Shown here: positions 8,770 to 17,323 of the stretch, piece by piece
Numbering within the stretch: the stretch's first letter is position 1
How the letters are laid out: each line of letters begins with the position of its first letter
NCBI GenBank assembly: GCA_039806955.1
Contig: JBDHQI010000009.1
Span: 1-64,000, forward strand
Reading direction: 5' to 3'
DNA from: JADLHS01 sp039806955
GTDB lineage: Bacteria; Verrucomicrobiota; Verrucomicrobiia; Limisphaerales; JADLHS01
DNA length: 64,000 bases
Translations under genes and position numbers: made by a program
Notes under the pieces: model-generated
Databases searched by the model: none
Seen by the model: the letters and a program-made list of their open reading frames with translations, nothing else
Told to the model about the DNA's origin: nothing

Positions 8770-10487
8770 AGCAACACACCATTCCCGCAGCCCGTCGCAA
8801 CTGGAACTGGACCTGGGCCGGCGGCGGGGTGTTGCTGGTCATTGCCTGGAAGCTGATTCTCGTCGCCGTTGTCGCTCTGCGTGAGCCGGCGGAGCTCGCG
8901 GCGCTGGCGGAGTTGCGCGAGTTCAAACAAGAACCCGTGCCCAACCAGGCCAACAACCGGCTGGTGTTTGCGCAGGACACGGCCGAAGGCATCGGTATTT
9001 ATTACTGCGATCTGGCGTCACCTCAACCGCAGCTACTGGGTGAACAAAAAGAGCGCGGCAGTCGCGGACGGCGCTTCGGCATGTTGGGCTGGTCGCCGGA
9101 AGACAAATGGTTCGCCTGCGCGTTTCCCGACGATCAACGGAATGAACAATGGATTCAGGTATTTGACGGTCAATCGGGCAAGCTCGCGAGCCGCCTCGGC
9201 GGGGAGTTGGGTTTGAAGCAACTGGTCTGGCTTTCCAATGAGGCTTTTGCCTATTCCACAGAAACCGGAATTCGCACAGTACTGCGGCAAGGGGACGGTG
9301 GTTGGGCGCATCGGCGGAATTATCAGAATGTGGCAAAAAGGCTGGATGATCTTACGGCGCTTTCGCCCGATGTTCTGGCGTGGCGGGACGGGCAGAGGGT
9401 CGGCACGCTTGATGTGGGGGTCGGTGTCGCCCGGGAGATTTGGAAGGCGACCACGAATCAACTCGTGCAGATCACGCGCGGACGAAATGAGCGGGAGCTC
9501 CTGCTCAATTGCCAGGACGCAGCAGGGCAATGGTTGTACCGGCTGCAGTTGGATGGCCGCGAGAACGCTCCGGAACGATTGTATGAGGCCACTGATTATA
9601 TCCGCGATGTGCGCTGGCTGGGGCAAGGCATCAGTTATGCGTTCCTGACCAATGCTCCCGGTGGTTGTGCCTTTGCGGTGCGGTTGCCGGGGGCGGATGC
9701 GGTGAAGCTGATTCCCTGGGCGGGCGGTGCGCGTCGGCTGACGTTCAACGGTTCAAAACTGTTCTTTTACGGTTACGAAGATGGGGATGCCCCGGGCATC
9801 TGGGGATGTGATGCGGTGAGCGGTGAATTCAAGAAGCATTGTCCAGCGGGCCGCGGCTCCGCAGAACCCGGCGTGGTGCGCGCCACGGCGGGCACGCTCA
9901 CGAACCGCTTGGGGCAGACGCGATTCTACCGGCTGTTGAATCCATCCCGGAGCGGGGACTCGCGAAGGCCGGTGTTGCTGGCGCAGGAGTTGAACGAGTG
10001 GTTTGCCGGCTTCCAGATTGCCGCGCGTTGCGGCTACTTGGTGGCTGTGGTGGACCGGCCGTTTGAACATACGTGGGATGGCGACCTGCCGCATACGTGG
10101 GCCGAGGATGTCGGCGCACTTTACGACGTCGTGGCGAAGCATCCCAACGCGGATACCAATCGCGTCTATCTCTACGCGTGCAGCCGCGATTCGGCCGGAT
10201 TGTCGCAACTGGTTTCAGAACAACCGGCCTTGGCCAGGGGTTTGATTTGCTACAGCCCGGCGGCACTGCCCGACCCGGCACGACTGCACGGCAGGAAGCT
10301 GCTGTTGACCTCCGGCGATAGCGCGGGTGACTCGAAGCGCCTGCGGAGTTTTCAGGATCGTGCCGTCCAAAAGGGCAATGCGGTGACCTTGCTGCTTCAA
10401 CCCGGCTCCGGACACATGCCGGGTTCGGGGAATATTGAAACGCAGCGAGCGAGGGAATTGATTCGATTTCTCCAGGCTCCGGATTGA
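8766..10487 (+). CDS. Membrane-anchored beta-propeller / alpha-beta hydrolase-like protein
   Basis: A 573-residue protein. One N-terminal membrane helix (GGGVLLVIAWKLILVAVVAL) is followed by TolB/WD-like propeller repeats (about residues 40-370) and a C-terminal domain arranged like the S9 prolyl-oligopeptidase hydrolase domain (about 390-570). The position of the usual GxSxGG nucleophile elbow reads YACSRDSAGL, and a late His lies in PGSGHMPGSG. The consensus glycines are absent, so peptidase activity is doubtful. It overlaps the pilin gene by ATGA and is followed after 3 nt by a membrane protein, suggesting one transcript. Function unknown. Confidence 0.7.
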   Translation: MKQHTIPAARRNWNWTWAGGGVLLVIAWKLILVAVVALREPAELAALAELREFKQEPVPNQANNRLVFAQDTAEGIGIYYCDLASPQPQLLGEQKERGSRGRRFGMLGWSPEDKWFACAFPDDQRNEQWIQVFDGQSGKLASRLGGELGLKQLVWLSNEAFAYSTETGIRTVLRQGDGGWAHRRNYQNVAKRLDDLTALSPDVLAWRDGQRVGTLDVGVGVAREIWKATTNQLVQITRGRNERELLLNCQDAAGQWLYRLQLDGRENAPERLYEATDYIRDVRWLGQGISYAFLTNAPGGCAFAVRLPGADAVKLIPWAGGARRLTFNGSKLFFYGYEDGDAPGIWGCDAVSGEFKKHCPAGRGSAEPGVVRATAGTLTNRLGQTRFYRLLNPSRSGDSRRPVLLAQELNEWFAGFQIAARCGYLVAVVDRPFEHTWDGDLPHTWAEDVGALYDVVAKHPNADTNRVYLYACSRDSAGLSQLVSEQPALARGLICYSPAALPDPARLHGRKLLLTSGDSAGDSKRLRSFQDRAVQKGNAVTLLLQPGSGHMPGSGNIETQRARELIRFLQAPD

Positions 10488-10490
10488 ACA

Positions 10491-11168
10491 ATGGACCGCC
10501 GCATCATCAGCCGACGATTTGTGACTTCAGCCGTGTTTCTGCTGGCGGTTTTCGCGACGGTTCTGGCTCTCGGCAACGGGGCTGCTGTTCGGCTGACATT
10601 GCCGCGCGATCCGGTGACGGGCCTGGGAATGAACTGGACCTTGTGGAGCGTCAGCCTTGTGAGCGTCATTGTGGTCATCGTCTGTCTCAAATCCCGTTCG
10701 CTCCAGGTTCAACTCGCACTGCTGCTGTGGTTCGGCCTCGATCTGGTTCTTTGGCGCTTGGGCTGGGCCTGGATGGAGGTGCGCGATCCAGCCAACTATT
10801 TCACGGAGGCGGCCCGCGCCTTCCAGTTTTCGCCAGCCTGGTTCTATACTCCGGCCGCCGGAGTGGCGAGTTTTCTCGTGCTGATGAGTTGTGGTTTGCT
10901 CGTCTGGGATCAACTCGCCAGCCGGCGTGAAGTCAAAATCATCTGCGAGAAGTGTGGTGGACATGTGATCTTCTCCCGCAAGTCGCTCGGGCAACAACTC
11001 CCGTGTCCGCATTGCGGCCATCCGCTGAAGCTGCGGCGACCAGGAAACCTCAAGATGTCCTGCTACTTCTGCCAGGGGCACATAGAGTTTCCGTCGCACG
11101 CCCTGGGCACCAAAATGCCCTGTCCGCATTGCCGCCAGGACATCACGCTGGTAGAGCCGCCGCAGTGA
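10491..11168 (+). CDS. Membrane protein with two C-terminal zinc-ribbon-like domains
   Basis: A 225-residue protein. The first 145 residues form about four membrane helices whose layout recalls DoxX/MauE-like proteins, though the CxC motif is absent. The last 75 residues carry four CxxC knuckles (CEKC, CPHC, CYFC, CPHC), enough for two four-Cys zinc ribbons of the kind often written IPCPHCG in bacterial proteins. The ribbons probably lie on the cytoplasmic side, but topology cannot be settled from sequence. ATG at 10491, 3 nt after the previous stop. Role unknown; it follows the redox-flavoured cassettes. Confidence 0.68.
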   Translation: MDRRIISRRFVTSAVFLLAVFATVLALGNGAAVRLTLPRDPVTGLGMNWTLWSVSLVSVIVVIVCLKSRSLQVQLALLLWFGLDLVLWRLGWAWMEVRDPANYFTEAARAFQFSPAWFYTPAAGVASFLVLMSCGLLVWDQLASRREVKIICEKCGGHVIFSRKSLGQQLPCPHCGHPLKLRRPGNLKMSCYFCQGHIEFPSHALGTKMPCPHCRQDITLVEPPQ

Positions 11169-11228
11169 CGCCGCGCCGCGCCATGCGTCGGGATTGTCAT
11201 CGGGTCCGGATTCGGAGACGATAGAGCC

Positions 11229-13841
11229 ATGGCCCGGCGACTCTTCACAGCTTTCGTGCCCGCTGCTTTGGTCGGGCTGGTCTCGGCGGCGCTCTTTGGC
11301 GGATTCCTGACTCATTGCCGGATTGAGTGGCTGCAAATGGTCGCTCGTGAAATTCAGGCGGCCTGTCGGGACGCGGGCACGCAGTGGATGGTGGTTGTTT
11401 GCCTGCTGAGTTATCTCGTCACGTTTCTGATTCTGCAGAGGCGATTGCCGGAAAGAGGCCCAGACGGCGCAAACGTAAAACATTCGACACCTCACCCTGG
11501 CCCGCTCCATGAACCGGAGTGCCGATCACCTGATCGGCTCGATTCCAATCCTGATCCGCAACAGCCCGATCCGGAGATCGGCGCTCCGCGTGGTTCCGGG
11601 GGTCAAGGCGCGGACCTGAGCTCGGGGAAATTTCTCCCCGGTCGAGGCGGAGAGGGTGTGCCTTTTTGCCGACCAATGGTAAATCCTGATTTCTGGCTGG
11701 TCGGGTTGGTGGCGTGGGTGCTGTTGCGGTATGCGGTGGATTACACGAACGCGGCAAAGTCGTTGCAGGTGGTGGTGCTGTTGACGGGGCTCGTGGTGGG
11801 CAAGGGCGTGGCGTTGTGGGTGAGATGGCCGAAACGTCCCCCAACCCGTCCTGCGGACACCCTCCCCATGAACTGGAGCGCCGATCACCTGATCGGCTCG
11901 ATTCCAATCCTGATCCGCAACCAGCCGGTCCGGAGATCGGCGCTCCGCGTGGTTCAGGGGTTCAAGGCGCGAACCTGCGATCGGAGGATTCTCTCCCCAT
12001 CGGATGGGGAGAGGGCCAGGGTGAGGGGAACGCTGAGCCTGTTGCTTTTCTTGCTTGCCGCGTCCGCACTCTGGCAGCCGGAGCTGGGGATGGAGTTTCA
12101 CTATCGCGGCGTCCGCCGCTGGGAAGGTGTCTGGGATAATCCCAACATTTACGGGCTGTTGATGGGCGTGGGTCTGACGTTGGCGACAGGATTGTTGGTT
12201 TCAAGTTCCAGGCTCCAAGTTTCAGGTTGTGGCGGTGCTGCGCGTGGCTTCCTGTCACCGTTCACGCGGCACCTGTCACGCGCGTTGTTGTTCGCCGCAG
12301 CGGGTCTATGCTCGTTTGGTCTGCTCAAAAGTTACAGCCGGGGCGCGTGGCTGGGAACGGCGGTGGGCATCGGCGTCCTGCTGTGGCACTGGATTCACTG
12401 CGGCCCCTCGGAAATGCGCGAAGGAGATGCTTCGACGGTGGCGGCAAATCTCGCGGGGCAACCTTTAAGTCCGCGTGTCGGTTGGGTGTCGCGGTTGAAA
12501 GCGCAGTTGCGCTTAAACTGGCTTCCCGGCTCCATCCTCCTGCTCTCCCTTTTCGTCCTTGTTTTCTGGCAGTTTCGCGACACGGAGTCGCGGTTGGTGC
12601 GCCGGGTGTTCTCGGTTGGCAACGTCAACGATTTTTCCTGGCGCAACCGCGTCGCCGCCTGGGAGGGCGCAGGGCGCATGTTGCGGGCCCGGCCGGTGGT
12701 TGGATTTGGTTGGGGCCAGGCCGAGGAAGCTTACCGGGAGAAGTATCACGCTGCGCGCCTGGAGGAAACCGCCGCCATTCAATTGAACGATTATCTAATG
12801 CTCGGCATCTCCGCGGGCGTGCCGGCGCTCGGCGGTCTGGTCATCTATCTTGCGCTGGCGCTGAGAGCGGCGGCTCGCGGATTCCGGCACCGCGCCCCGG
12901 CGCCAGCGGATCATTCGGTGCGCGGCGGTTCCTCCGGCCCGCAGCCAACTTTTCCCCAAAGCGGAGACGGCGGCTCCCCGGTTGAAGCGGAGCGAGGGAC
13001 GATCCTCGCAGCCATCGCCGTGGCCGGCGCGTCCGTTCTGTTGGTCGGGTTCTGGTTCGATGGCGCCCTGTTCAAACTGCCGACGTGCGCGGTGTTCTGG
13101 GTTTTGTTGGAACTGGCGCGCGCCTCGCTTCCGAGCCGTTGTCCACCCGCTCCCCGAGCGCTCGCGAGGAAGCTGGGTGAGGAGCCGCAGCGCCCTCCGC
13201 TGTCACCAGCGCCAATCGCCCTGCGCTGGCTGGCCGGAATCGCGGCGCTGCTCGCCATCGGTCAGACGACGCTGCACCTCGGTCTGCCACGATTCACAGT
13301 CGGTCCGCGCACATTGGCCCTGGCGCGTTCCTGGCTCGTGCCGGCGCGCGAGAAGGCGGACTTCGATTTTCTGGCGGCAAAACAAATCTGGTCCGGTCGG
13401 CCCCTCCAGGGGTTGCTCGAACACAGCCATCTGGCCAACTACAACCGGCAACTTGTGAACTGGCAGGTGGAGGCGACGCTGTATCAGTCGTTCGTGCTGT
13501 CGCCGGAAATTGATCCGGCATTCGACGGCGACCTGGATTGGCGGCGGCCATTGTGGGAGTTTTTCTACCCGCGCATTCGCAAGGAAACGAGCCTGACCGG
13601 CGCGGCGGAGACGATCGCCCGGCAGTTGCGTGAACGGGTGAAACCCGTCACGCCGCACGGCCCGCCGGGAACCATCACGGAAATGTGGCGGCACGGGCGC
13701 GCGAATGATCGCGGAGGGGAAGCGCTGGCAGTGGCGGCTTTGCGGTCAGCGGGAATCCCCGCGCGTTTTGACCCCGAGGGGAGGGCCGAGTTTTGGAACG
13801 GCGACGAATGGAAACCCGTGGCCGCGCCACCGCCACCTTGA
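11229..13841 (+). CDS. O-antigen ligase-like membrane protein with inserted repeats
   Basis: An 870-residue polytopic protein. The signature region (GVWDNPNIYGLLMGVGL, then SYSRGAWLGTAVGIGVLLW) fits the Wzy/WaaL O-antigen ligase superfamily, which joins or polymerises surface glycans at the outer face of the inner membrane. The frame is interrupted by low-complexity segments with no membrane character at about residues 88-144 and 204-267; these are two copies of a dispersed palindromic repeat (11491-11660 and 11839-12030). Further repeat-like segments occur near residues 325-355, 555-590 and 635-660. The C-terminus contains a transglutaminase-like stretch (EALAVAALRSAGIPARF), but Gly-Gly-Glu stands where the catalytic Cys would be. 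The gene may be functional but is heavily decorated. Confidence 0.72.
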   Translation: MARRLFTAFVPAALVGLVSAALFGGFLTHCRIEWLQMVAREIQAACRDAGTQWMVVVCLLSYLVTFLILQRRLPERGPDGANVKHSTPHPGPLHEPECRSPDRLDSNPDPQQPDPEIGAPRGSGGQGADLSSGKFLPGRGGEGVPFCRPMVNPDFWLVGLVAWVLLRYAVDYTNAAKSLQVVVLLTGLVVGKGVALWVRWPKRPPTRPADTLPMNWSADHLIGSIPILIRNQPVRRSALRVVQGFKARTCDRRILSPSDGERARVRGTLSLLLFLLAASALWQPELGMEFHYRGVRRWEGVWDNPNIYGLLMGVGLTLATGLLVSSSRLQVSGCGGAARGFLSPFTRHLSRALLFAAAGLCSFGLLKSYSRGAWLGTAVGIGVLLWHWIHCGPSEMREGDASTVAANLAGQPLSPRVGWVSRLKAQLRLNWLPGSILLLSLFVLVFWQFRDTESRLVRRVFSVGNVNDFSWRNRVAAWEGAGRMLRARPVVGFGWGQAEEAYREKYHAARLEETAAIQLNDYLMLGISAGVPALGGLVIYLALALRAAARGFRHRAPAPADHSVRGGSSGPQPTFPQSGDGGSPVEAERGTILAAIAVAGASVLLVGFWFDGALFKLPTCAVFWVLLELARASLPSRCPPAPRALARKLGEEPQRPPLSPAPIALRWLAGIAALLAIGQTTLHLGLPRFTVGPRTLALARSWLVPAREKADFDFLAAKQIWSGRPLQGLLEHSHLANYNRQLVNWQVEATLYQSFVLSPEIDPAFDGDLDWRRPLWEFFYPRIRKETSLTGAAETIARQLRERVKPVTPHGPPGTITEMWRHGRANDRGGEALAVAALRSAGIPARFDPEGRAEFWNGDEWKPVAAPPPP
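11491..11660. repeat. Dispersed palindromic repeat, copy 1
   Basis: It starts CCTCACCCTGGCCC and carries a core (CCGATCACCTGATCGGCTCG and about 60 nt after it) nearly identical to copy 2. It lies inside the O-antigen-ligase-like gene and is translated in a frame rich in Pro and Asp. Its left end is the reverse complement of the right end of copy 2, so the elements have inverted termini. Confidence 0.75.
11839..12030. repeat. Dispersed palindromic repeat, copy 2
   Basis: A second copy of the repeat, about 90 percent identical by eye over the core. It ends in ATGGGGAGAGGGCCAGGGTG, the inverted terminus. It is read in a different frame from copy 1 within the same open reading frame. Confidence 0.75.
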
Positions 13842-14098
13842 GTCGCCCGACTCTTGTTTCGCGTTCTCAACCAGCGCTGCCGTGGGATTGGGGAGCGCGC
13901 TCTTATGGCCCGCTCGTGCGGACGAAACCAACCGCCCCTTCCGGCCAAGATGGCGTACGCAACGACATTCGCGAGCCGGGCCGCCGGGTTCAGACTGCGG
14001 AGCCACGTCGTTTCGGCAAGCGTGCCCATGGCAAGGCCGCCCGGGGTGACGATGGCGCCGGTTTGCGCTTCCACCAACGCCCAACCCGGCCCTTGGGC

Positions 14099-17000
14099 TC
14101 AGTGGGAAATCAGGTACTTCAGCAACTCAATCTGTTCCCGGTCATTCAAGCTGTCGAGCAGACCCTCCGGCATCAGCGACTTCTCGCTCCGGGTGCGTTG
14201 CGCGATCCCGGCTTTCGGAACCACGGTGACCCCGGTGATCGTTTGCAACGTGACGGCGCTGGAGGTTTCCGCCCGGACCAGTCCGGTGATCAGGTCGTCG
14301 TTCGTGGTGACGATCAACGTTGCCTGGAAATCCGCGCCGATCACCGCATCCGGATCAATGATGTTTTCCAGGAAATACCGGATGCCCAGTTTGCCGGCCC
14401 CGGTTAATTCGGGCCCGAGTGGTGTGCCGGTGCTGCCCAGCTTGTGGCAACTGCCGCAAAGGGCCTGAAAATGTGCGCGCCCCGCACGCCCGTCATACGC
14501 CCATAACGGCGCCTCCGTGAACGTCTTTTCCAACTGCTCGATTCTGGCCCGCTTCTCCACTGGCGTTGTCTGGATGCGCCCCCAGGTCGCCGCCACCCGG
14601 CGGTCCACCCCGGCATCCTTCAGATCGGTCAGTTGGCGGATGTGAAATGCGCTCAGTTGATCCCGCGCAATGGTTCCCGCCGCCACCGCTTCCAGCAGCG
14701 GCACGGCGAAATTCACGCGACAGGTCAGGGTGTTCAACGCGGCGGCGCGGTCCGCGGGCGGGAAGCCGCCAAAACGCTGGAGGAGCGCAGCGGGAATTTG
14801 CGGAGCATCGAAGCGCGCCAGCACGGATATCGCCGAAGCGCGAAAATCCGGATCATCCAGCAACTGCAAAAACACCGGCAGCGCGTCCGGGTCGCCGGCG
14901 CGGCTCAGCAGGGCAAAGGCGTGTTGCCGCGCCGCCTGCCCGGCTTTGGCATCCGCCAGGGTGCGGCGCAATCCGGGAAACGCGGTGCGATCCCCAAACG
15001 CGGCTGCCAGGCGTTCCGCGTCCCGGCGGATGCCCACATCGGGGCTCGCGTACAGATCCGGGGCCCGTGCCGACCAGGCGGCGGGCCGGGGCACATTCGC
15101 CCGCGGTTCGAGCGCCAGCCACAAGCCGGCCAGGCGGCGGCGCAATGCCGTGCCGTGCAGATTTTCCAGCGAGGCCACGGCCTGATTCAACGCGTCACCC
15201 TCCAGTGTCGCCGCGTACCAATAAATCCAGTCCGCCAGCTGAGGCAGCGGCGTGCGGCGCGCCAGGTCGAACCCGCGGGCGAAATCCCGCGCACAGAGCG
15301 GCGCCAAGTTATGCCAGAGCAGAAACGGCAGGTTGCGATCCGCCCGATCTTCGCCGTGCTGGGCGAGCGCTTCCGCCAGCTCCCACGCGGCGGCCTCCGG
15401 CAGCCGGCCCACCGCCGAAGCGAGGAAGCGACGCACGACGGGCGAGGGATCCTGCCGGGCCAGGCGCACACACGCGGCAGGGAAGGCCGGGTCCAATCCG
15501 GTCGCCTCGGCGGCGAGTTGAATGGTCCAGCCGCGCAGGTACGGCTCCGGCGCCTGGAGCAATTGGCGCCGGTCGGCTTCGGTCAACCCGCCGGTGAGAT
15601 GCAGCGCCCACAGCGCGCTCAGTCGGGCGTGGAGGGATTGGCCCGCGGCGATCTGCCGCCGCAATTCCGCCCGGGTGTCCGCCGCCAGCGCCCCCGCCCC
15701 GGCGCGCTCGTGCAACAAGCGGCGCGCCATCCGGCCGTACCACACGTTCGGATGGTTCAACAGGGCGGCCAGCTCGGCATCCGTCCGGGCGGCCAGATTT
15801 ACCTGGACGGGCCGGTAGGTGGCCTGCCATTGCATGCGATAAACGCGGCCGTTGCTGCGGTCCCATTGTTCCGTGTTGGGATTGTGGCAATGCTGCGGGT
15901 CATACCAATCAATGGAATACACCGCGCCATCCGGGCCGGTTTGCAAATCCACCGCCACGTACTTCGGATCAGTGCAGAAGAAAACATCCTGCCCGGCATG
16001 CACCGTATCGAAACCGGAACCCAGCGGCTGATTGATCTGCTGATTGATCTGGTGGCCGCCGAGATTGTGCGTGAACAAATGCCCGCGGTAGGCTTCCGGC
16101 CAGTTGTCCCCCTGGTAAATCAATGTTCCAACGTGCGCGTGGCCACCGTAAATCGCGTCGCTGCCCGGTTTGCCCGCCCCGCCCGCACCATGCCCATACC
16201 GGGCGGAAGCCAGCAGGTAATTGCGAAATTCGGGAAAGTCTCCGGGCGGATCGGCGACGATGAACGGCGCGTAATTGCCGTTGACCTGATTCCAAAACTG
16301 GCCGCCCTGCAGCACGTGCGTCGTCGGTCCCCGGCCCCAATAGCTGCGGCAGTGCGTCATAAACAACTGCCCGAACTCGTCGTAATCCAACCCCCAGGGG
16401 TTGCTGCCGCCGTGCGCGAAGATTTCGAACGTGTGCCGCGTGGGATGGTAACGCCACACCCCCGCGCGCAATTCCGTCCGGCGCGCGTGCGGCGCGCCGG
16501 GTTTGCCGATGTACGCGGTGTTGAACACCCCCTGGTTGCCGTACAACCAGCCGTCCGGTCCCCAGAGAAAGCTGTTCAATGTTTCGTGGGTGTCTTGAAA
16601 ACCAAAGCCGTCCAGCAACACCTCCGGCGGTCCATCCGGTTGATCGTCCCGGTCACGATCCGGCAGAAAGAGCAGTTCCGGAGCGGCGCCAACCCACACC
16701 CCGCCATAACCGACTTCAATCGCGCTGGCGAGATTCAAGCCCTCGGCAAAAACCTTGCGGGTTTCAAACCGGCCATCGCCATCCGCATCAGAGAAAATGA
16801 CGACTTTATCCAACCCCTCGCCGGGCGGACGTTTGGTGGGATAGCTGCAGGCTTCAATCACCCAGAGACGCCCGCGCTCGTCCCAGGTGAACGCCACGGG
16901 CTGATGCAGGTCCGGTTCCGCGACGACCAGCTCGACTTTGAACCCCTCCGGCACATGCATCTGGGCGAGGGTTCGTTCCGGCCCGGTCACGGGCGGGTGG

Positions 17001-17164
17001 GCGATCGGATTGGGCCGGAGCTGACGCAACACCGGACTGGTTTGCAACCGCTCCACTTGCGGCAATGGCTCTTCCGCATGCGCCGGCCAGAACCGGTCGG
17101 CCAAAATTATCAATCCCCAACAGAGCATTAGCTTGAACGCTGGGTTTCGGGAAACAATTCGCAT
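14099..17164 (-). CDS. PVC-type heme-binding membrane-bound dehydrogenase-like protein
   Basis: A 1021-residue secreted protein. Signal peptide at about 1-30 (LMLCWGLIILADRFWPAHA). Residues about 70-460 form a six-bladed propeller of the PVC membrane-bound dehydrogenase type (VPEGFKVELVVAEPDLHQP, DADGDGRFE, NSFLWGPDGWLYGNQG, SNPWGLDYDEFG, GPDGAVYSIDWYDPQ). Residues about 465-880 are HEAT-like helices. Residues 903-907 are CGSCH, a c-type heme site, and LMPEGL near 998 offers the axial Met. Such proteins are numerous in Planctomycetes and Verrucomicrobia and are assumed to oxidise carbohydrates or alcohols in the periplasm, but substrates are unproven. It diverges from the gene at 17324 across 159 nt. 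Confidence 0.88.
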   Translation of the reverse strand: MRIVSRNPAFKLMLCWGLIILADRFWPAHAEEPLPQVERLQTSPVLRQLRPNPIAHPPVTGPERTLAQMHVPEGFKVELVVAEPDLHQPVAFTWDERGRLWVIEACSYPTKRPPGEGLDKVVIFSDADGDGRFETRKVFAEGLNLASAIEVGYGGVWVGAAPELLFLPDRDRDDQPDGPPEVLLDGFGFQDTHETLNSFLWGPDGWLYGNQGVFNTAYIGKPGAPHARRTELRAGVWRYHPTRHTFEIFAHGGSNPWGLDYDEFGQLFMTHCRSYWGRGPTTHVLQGGQFWNQVNGNYAPFIVADPPGDFPEFRNYLLASARYGHGAGGAGKPGSDAIYGGHAHVGTLIYQGDNWPEAYRGHLFTHNLGGHQINQQINQPLGSGFDTVHAGQDVFFCTDPKYVAVDLQTGPDGAVYSIDWYDPQHCHNPNTEQWDRSNGRVYRMQWQATYRPVQVNLAARTDAELAALLNHPNVWYGRMARRLLHERAGAGALAADTRAELRRQIAAGQSLHARLSALWALHLTGGLTEADRRQLLQAPEPYLRGWTIQLAAEATGLDPAFPAACVRLARQDPSPVVRRFLASAVGRLPEAAAWELAEALAQHGEDRADRNLPFLLWHNLAPLCARDFARGFDLARRTPLPQLADWIYWYAATLEGDALNQAVASLENLHGTALRRRLAGLWLALEPRANVPRPAAWSARAPDLYASPDVGIRRDAERLAAAFGDRTAFPGLRRTLADAKAGQAARQHAFALLSRAGDPDALPVFLQLLDDPDFRASAISVLARFDAPQIPAALLQRFGGFPPADRAAALNTLTCRVNFAVPLLEAVAAGTIARDQLSAFHIRQLTDLKDAGVDRRVAATWGRIQTTPVEKRARIEQLEKTFTEAPLWAYDGRAGRAHFQALCGSCHKLGSTGTPLGPELTGAGKLGIRYFLENIIDPDAVIGADFQATLIVTTNDDLITGLVRAETSSAVTLQTITGVTVVPKAGIAQRTRSEKSLMPEGLLDSLNDREQIELLKYLISH

Positions 17165-17323
17165 GGTGGGGAATTAGCGGATTCGGCGGACAAAGTCAAA
17201 ATCCCGGCGCTTCAGACGAGCCGGGCAACGGCAACCTCAAACCACCAGCAAACGCGCTCCGATGTTCCGGCGGACTGATTCTTCTGGCTTGCGCTGACTG
17301 GACAGTTCCTGAACCCTGCCATT

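Noticed and set aside
10527..11510. Minus-strand frame of 327 codons over the zinc-ribbon membrane protein
   Set aside because: Antisense of a gene with four CxxC knuckles and coupled start; no motifs of its own.
11491..12030. Possible CRISPR array from the two similar repeats in the ligase gene
   Set aside because: Only two copies of about 170-190 nt, no regular spacers and no cas genes; they fit a dispersed palindromic repeat.
14633..17131. Long plus-strand frame (832 codons) opposite the heme-binding dehydrogenase gene
   Set aside because: It is the antisense of a clearly coding minus-strand gene with signal peptide, propeller and CGSCH; Arg/Gln-rich with no family motifs.
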